Positions 24,085 through 24,305 of a stretch of 24,305 nucleotides of DNA are shown here, piece by piece. This stretch comes from CAJBLF01 sp041679065 (GTDB lineage Bacteria > Patescibacteriota > Gracilibacteria > Absconditabacterales > Absconditicoccaceae). The DNA is taken from positions 1 to 24,305 of the forward strand of contig JBBABI010000009.1 of the NCBI GenBank assembly GCA_041679065.1, given 5' to 3'. Within the stretch, counting starts at the first letter, position 1. Every line of letters begins with the position of its first letter. A model generated the notes under the pieces. It saw only the letters and a program-made list of their open reading frames with translations, was not told the DNA's origin and searched no databases. A program made the position numbers and the translations under genes.

Positions 24085-24305
24085 AAGGTTGAAAAGTTGA
24101 AATGTGGAAAGGTTGAAATATGGAAGCATTGTCATTACATCCGCTGAGGCGGACTCGCAAGGACACAATCTTCGCCGAAAGGTTACTGATTGCAGATTAC
24201 TTTTCAACCTTTGGATTGAATTTTTGAAGGGAATGTGTAAGGGTATGGTTGGTGAGTTGACGGGTTAAAAAGTTAACGGGTTAGTTAGCTCATTAATCCC
24301 CAAAT
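24085..24305. repeat. Repeat-rich upstream region
   Basis: TTGAAAAGTTGAAATGTGGAAAGG words (24087-24126), TCCGCTGAGGCGGA (24140-24153) and GACGGGTTAAAAAGTTAACGGGTTAG words (24258-24284). No gene seen up to the right edge. Confidence 0.6.

Noticed and set aside
1..24305. UGA as tryptophan (code 4) or selenocysteine
   Set aside because: UGA sites align with conserved Gly, TGG is used for Trp, and the UGAs are far too many and lack any SECIS-like context for selenocysteine.

Overview
Organism and genetic code. About 24.3 kb of low-GC DNA from a Candidate Phyla Radiation bacterium that reads UGA as glycine (NCBI code 25), so Gracilibacteria (BD1-5) or Absconditabacteria (SR1). Under the standard code most genes look shattered. 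Reading TGA as Gly joins them into full-length proteins, and the TGA codons fall on family-invariant glycines: the prepilin G of GFTLIE, the GE of PilC/GspF, the ETG of Fmt and the PGLYF/GGYN motifs of a BaiN-type flavoprotein. Every gene I could delimit ends in TAA or TAG. All coordinates below use this code. No rRNA or tRNA was recognised.

Layout. 1-4.2 kb holds the 3' end of a flavoprotein, a two-repeat lipoprotein, a CorA-type transporter, a small helical protein, a low-molecular-weight phosphatase and a DNPH1-like nucleotide hydrolase. 4.3-7.3 kb is one 1003-aa VirD4/TraG-like ATPase ending in an S1 domain. 7.4-7.6 kb is an array of small hairpin units. 7.7-8.5 kb is a degenerate PriA-like protein with ten UGA codons, invisible under the standard code. 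8.5-12.3 kb is a run of minus-strand genes: a zinc-ribbon protein, two signal-peptide proteins sharing promoter and terminator, and a small operon. 12.5-20 kb is a type IV pilus locus (PilN-like, PilO-like, PilC, three prepilins, a PilX-like protein). It is interrupted on the other strand by a copper/metal module: a MauE/DoxX-like membrane protein, CsoR, and a 46-aa metallothionein with 16 Cys, with two matching putative operators. 20.2-21.2 kb is a serpin-like gene without any UGA. 21.3-24.1 kb has two small unknown genes and a 599-codon frame that reads as YidD, then methionyl-tRNA formyltransferase, with a complete RBBP9-like alpha/beta hydrolase inserted inside the formyltransferase.

How it works together. 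The pilus genes form one assembly set (inner-membrane platform plus pilins). The CsoR/metallothionein pair forms a self-contained metal-response circuit. Several promoters share a TTGACT-like -35, a 16-bp spacer and a TATAAG-like -10, followed by A-rich leaders with no clear Shine-Dalgarno. Intergenic DNA is crowded with palindromes and short-word inverted repeats. Some of these also sit in frame inside genes.

Two 10-N gaps (15763-15772 and 23902-23911) have identical short sequence on both sides and are best read as unmerged overlapping contig ends. Collapsing them keeps both genes in frame.
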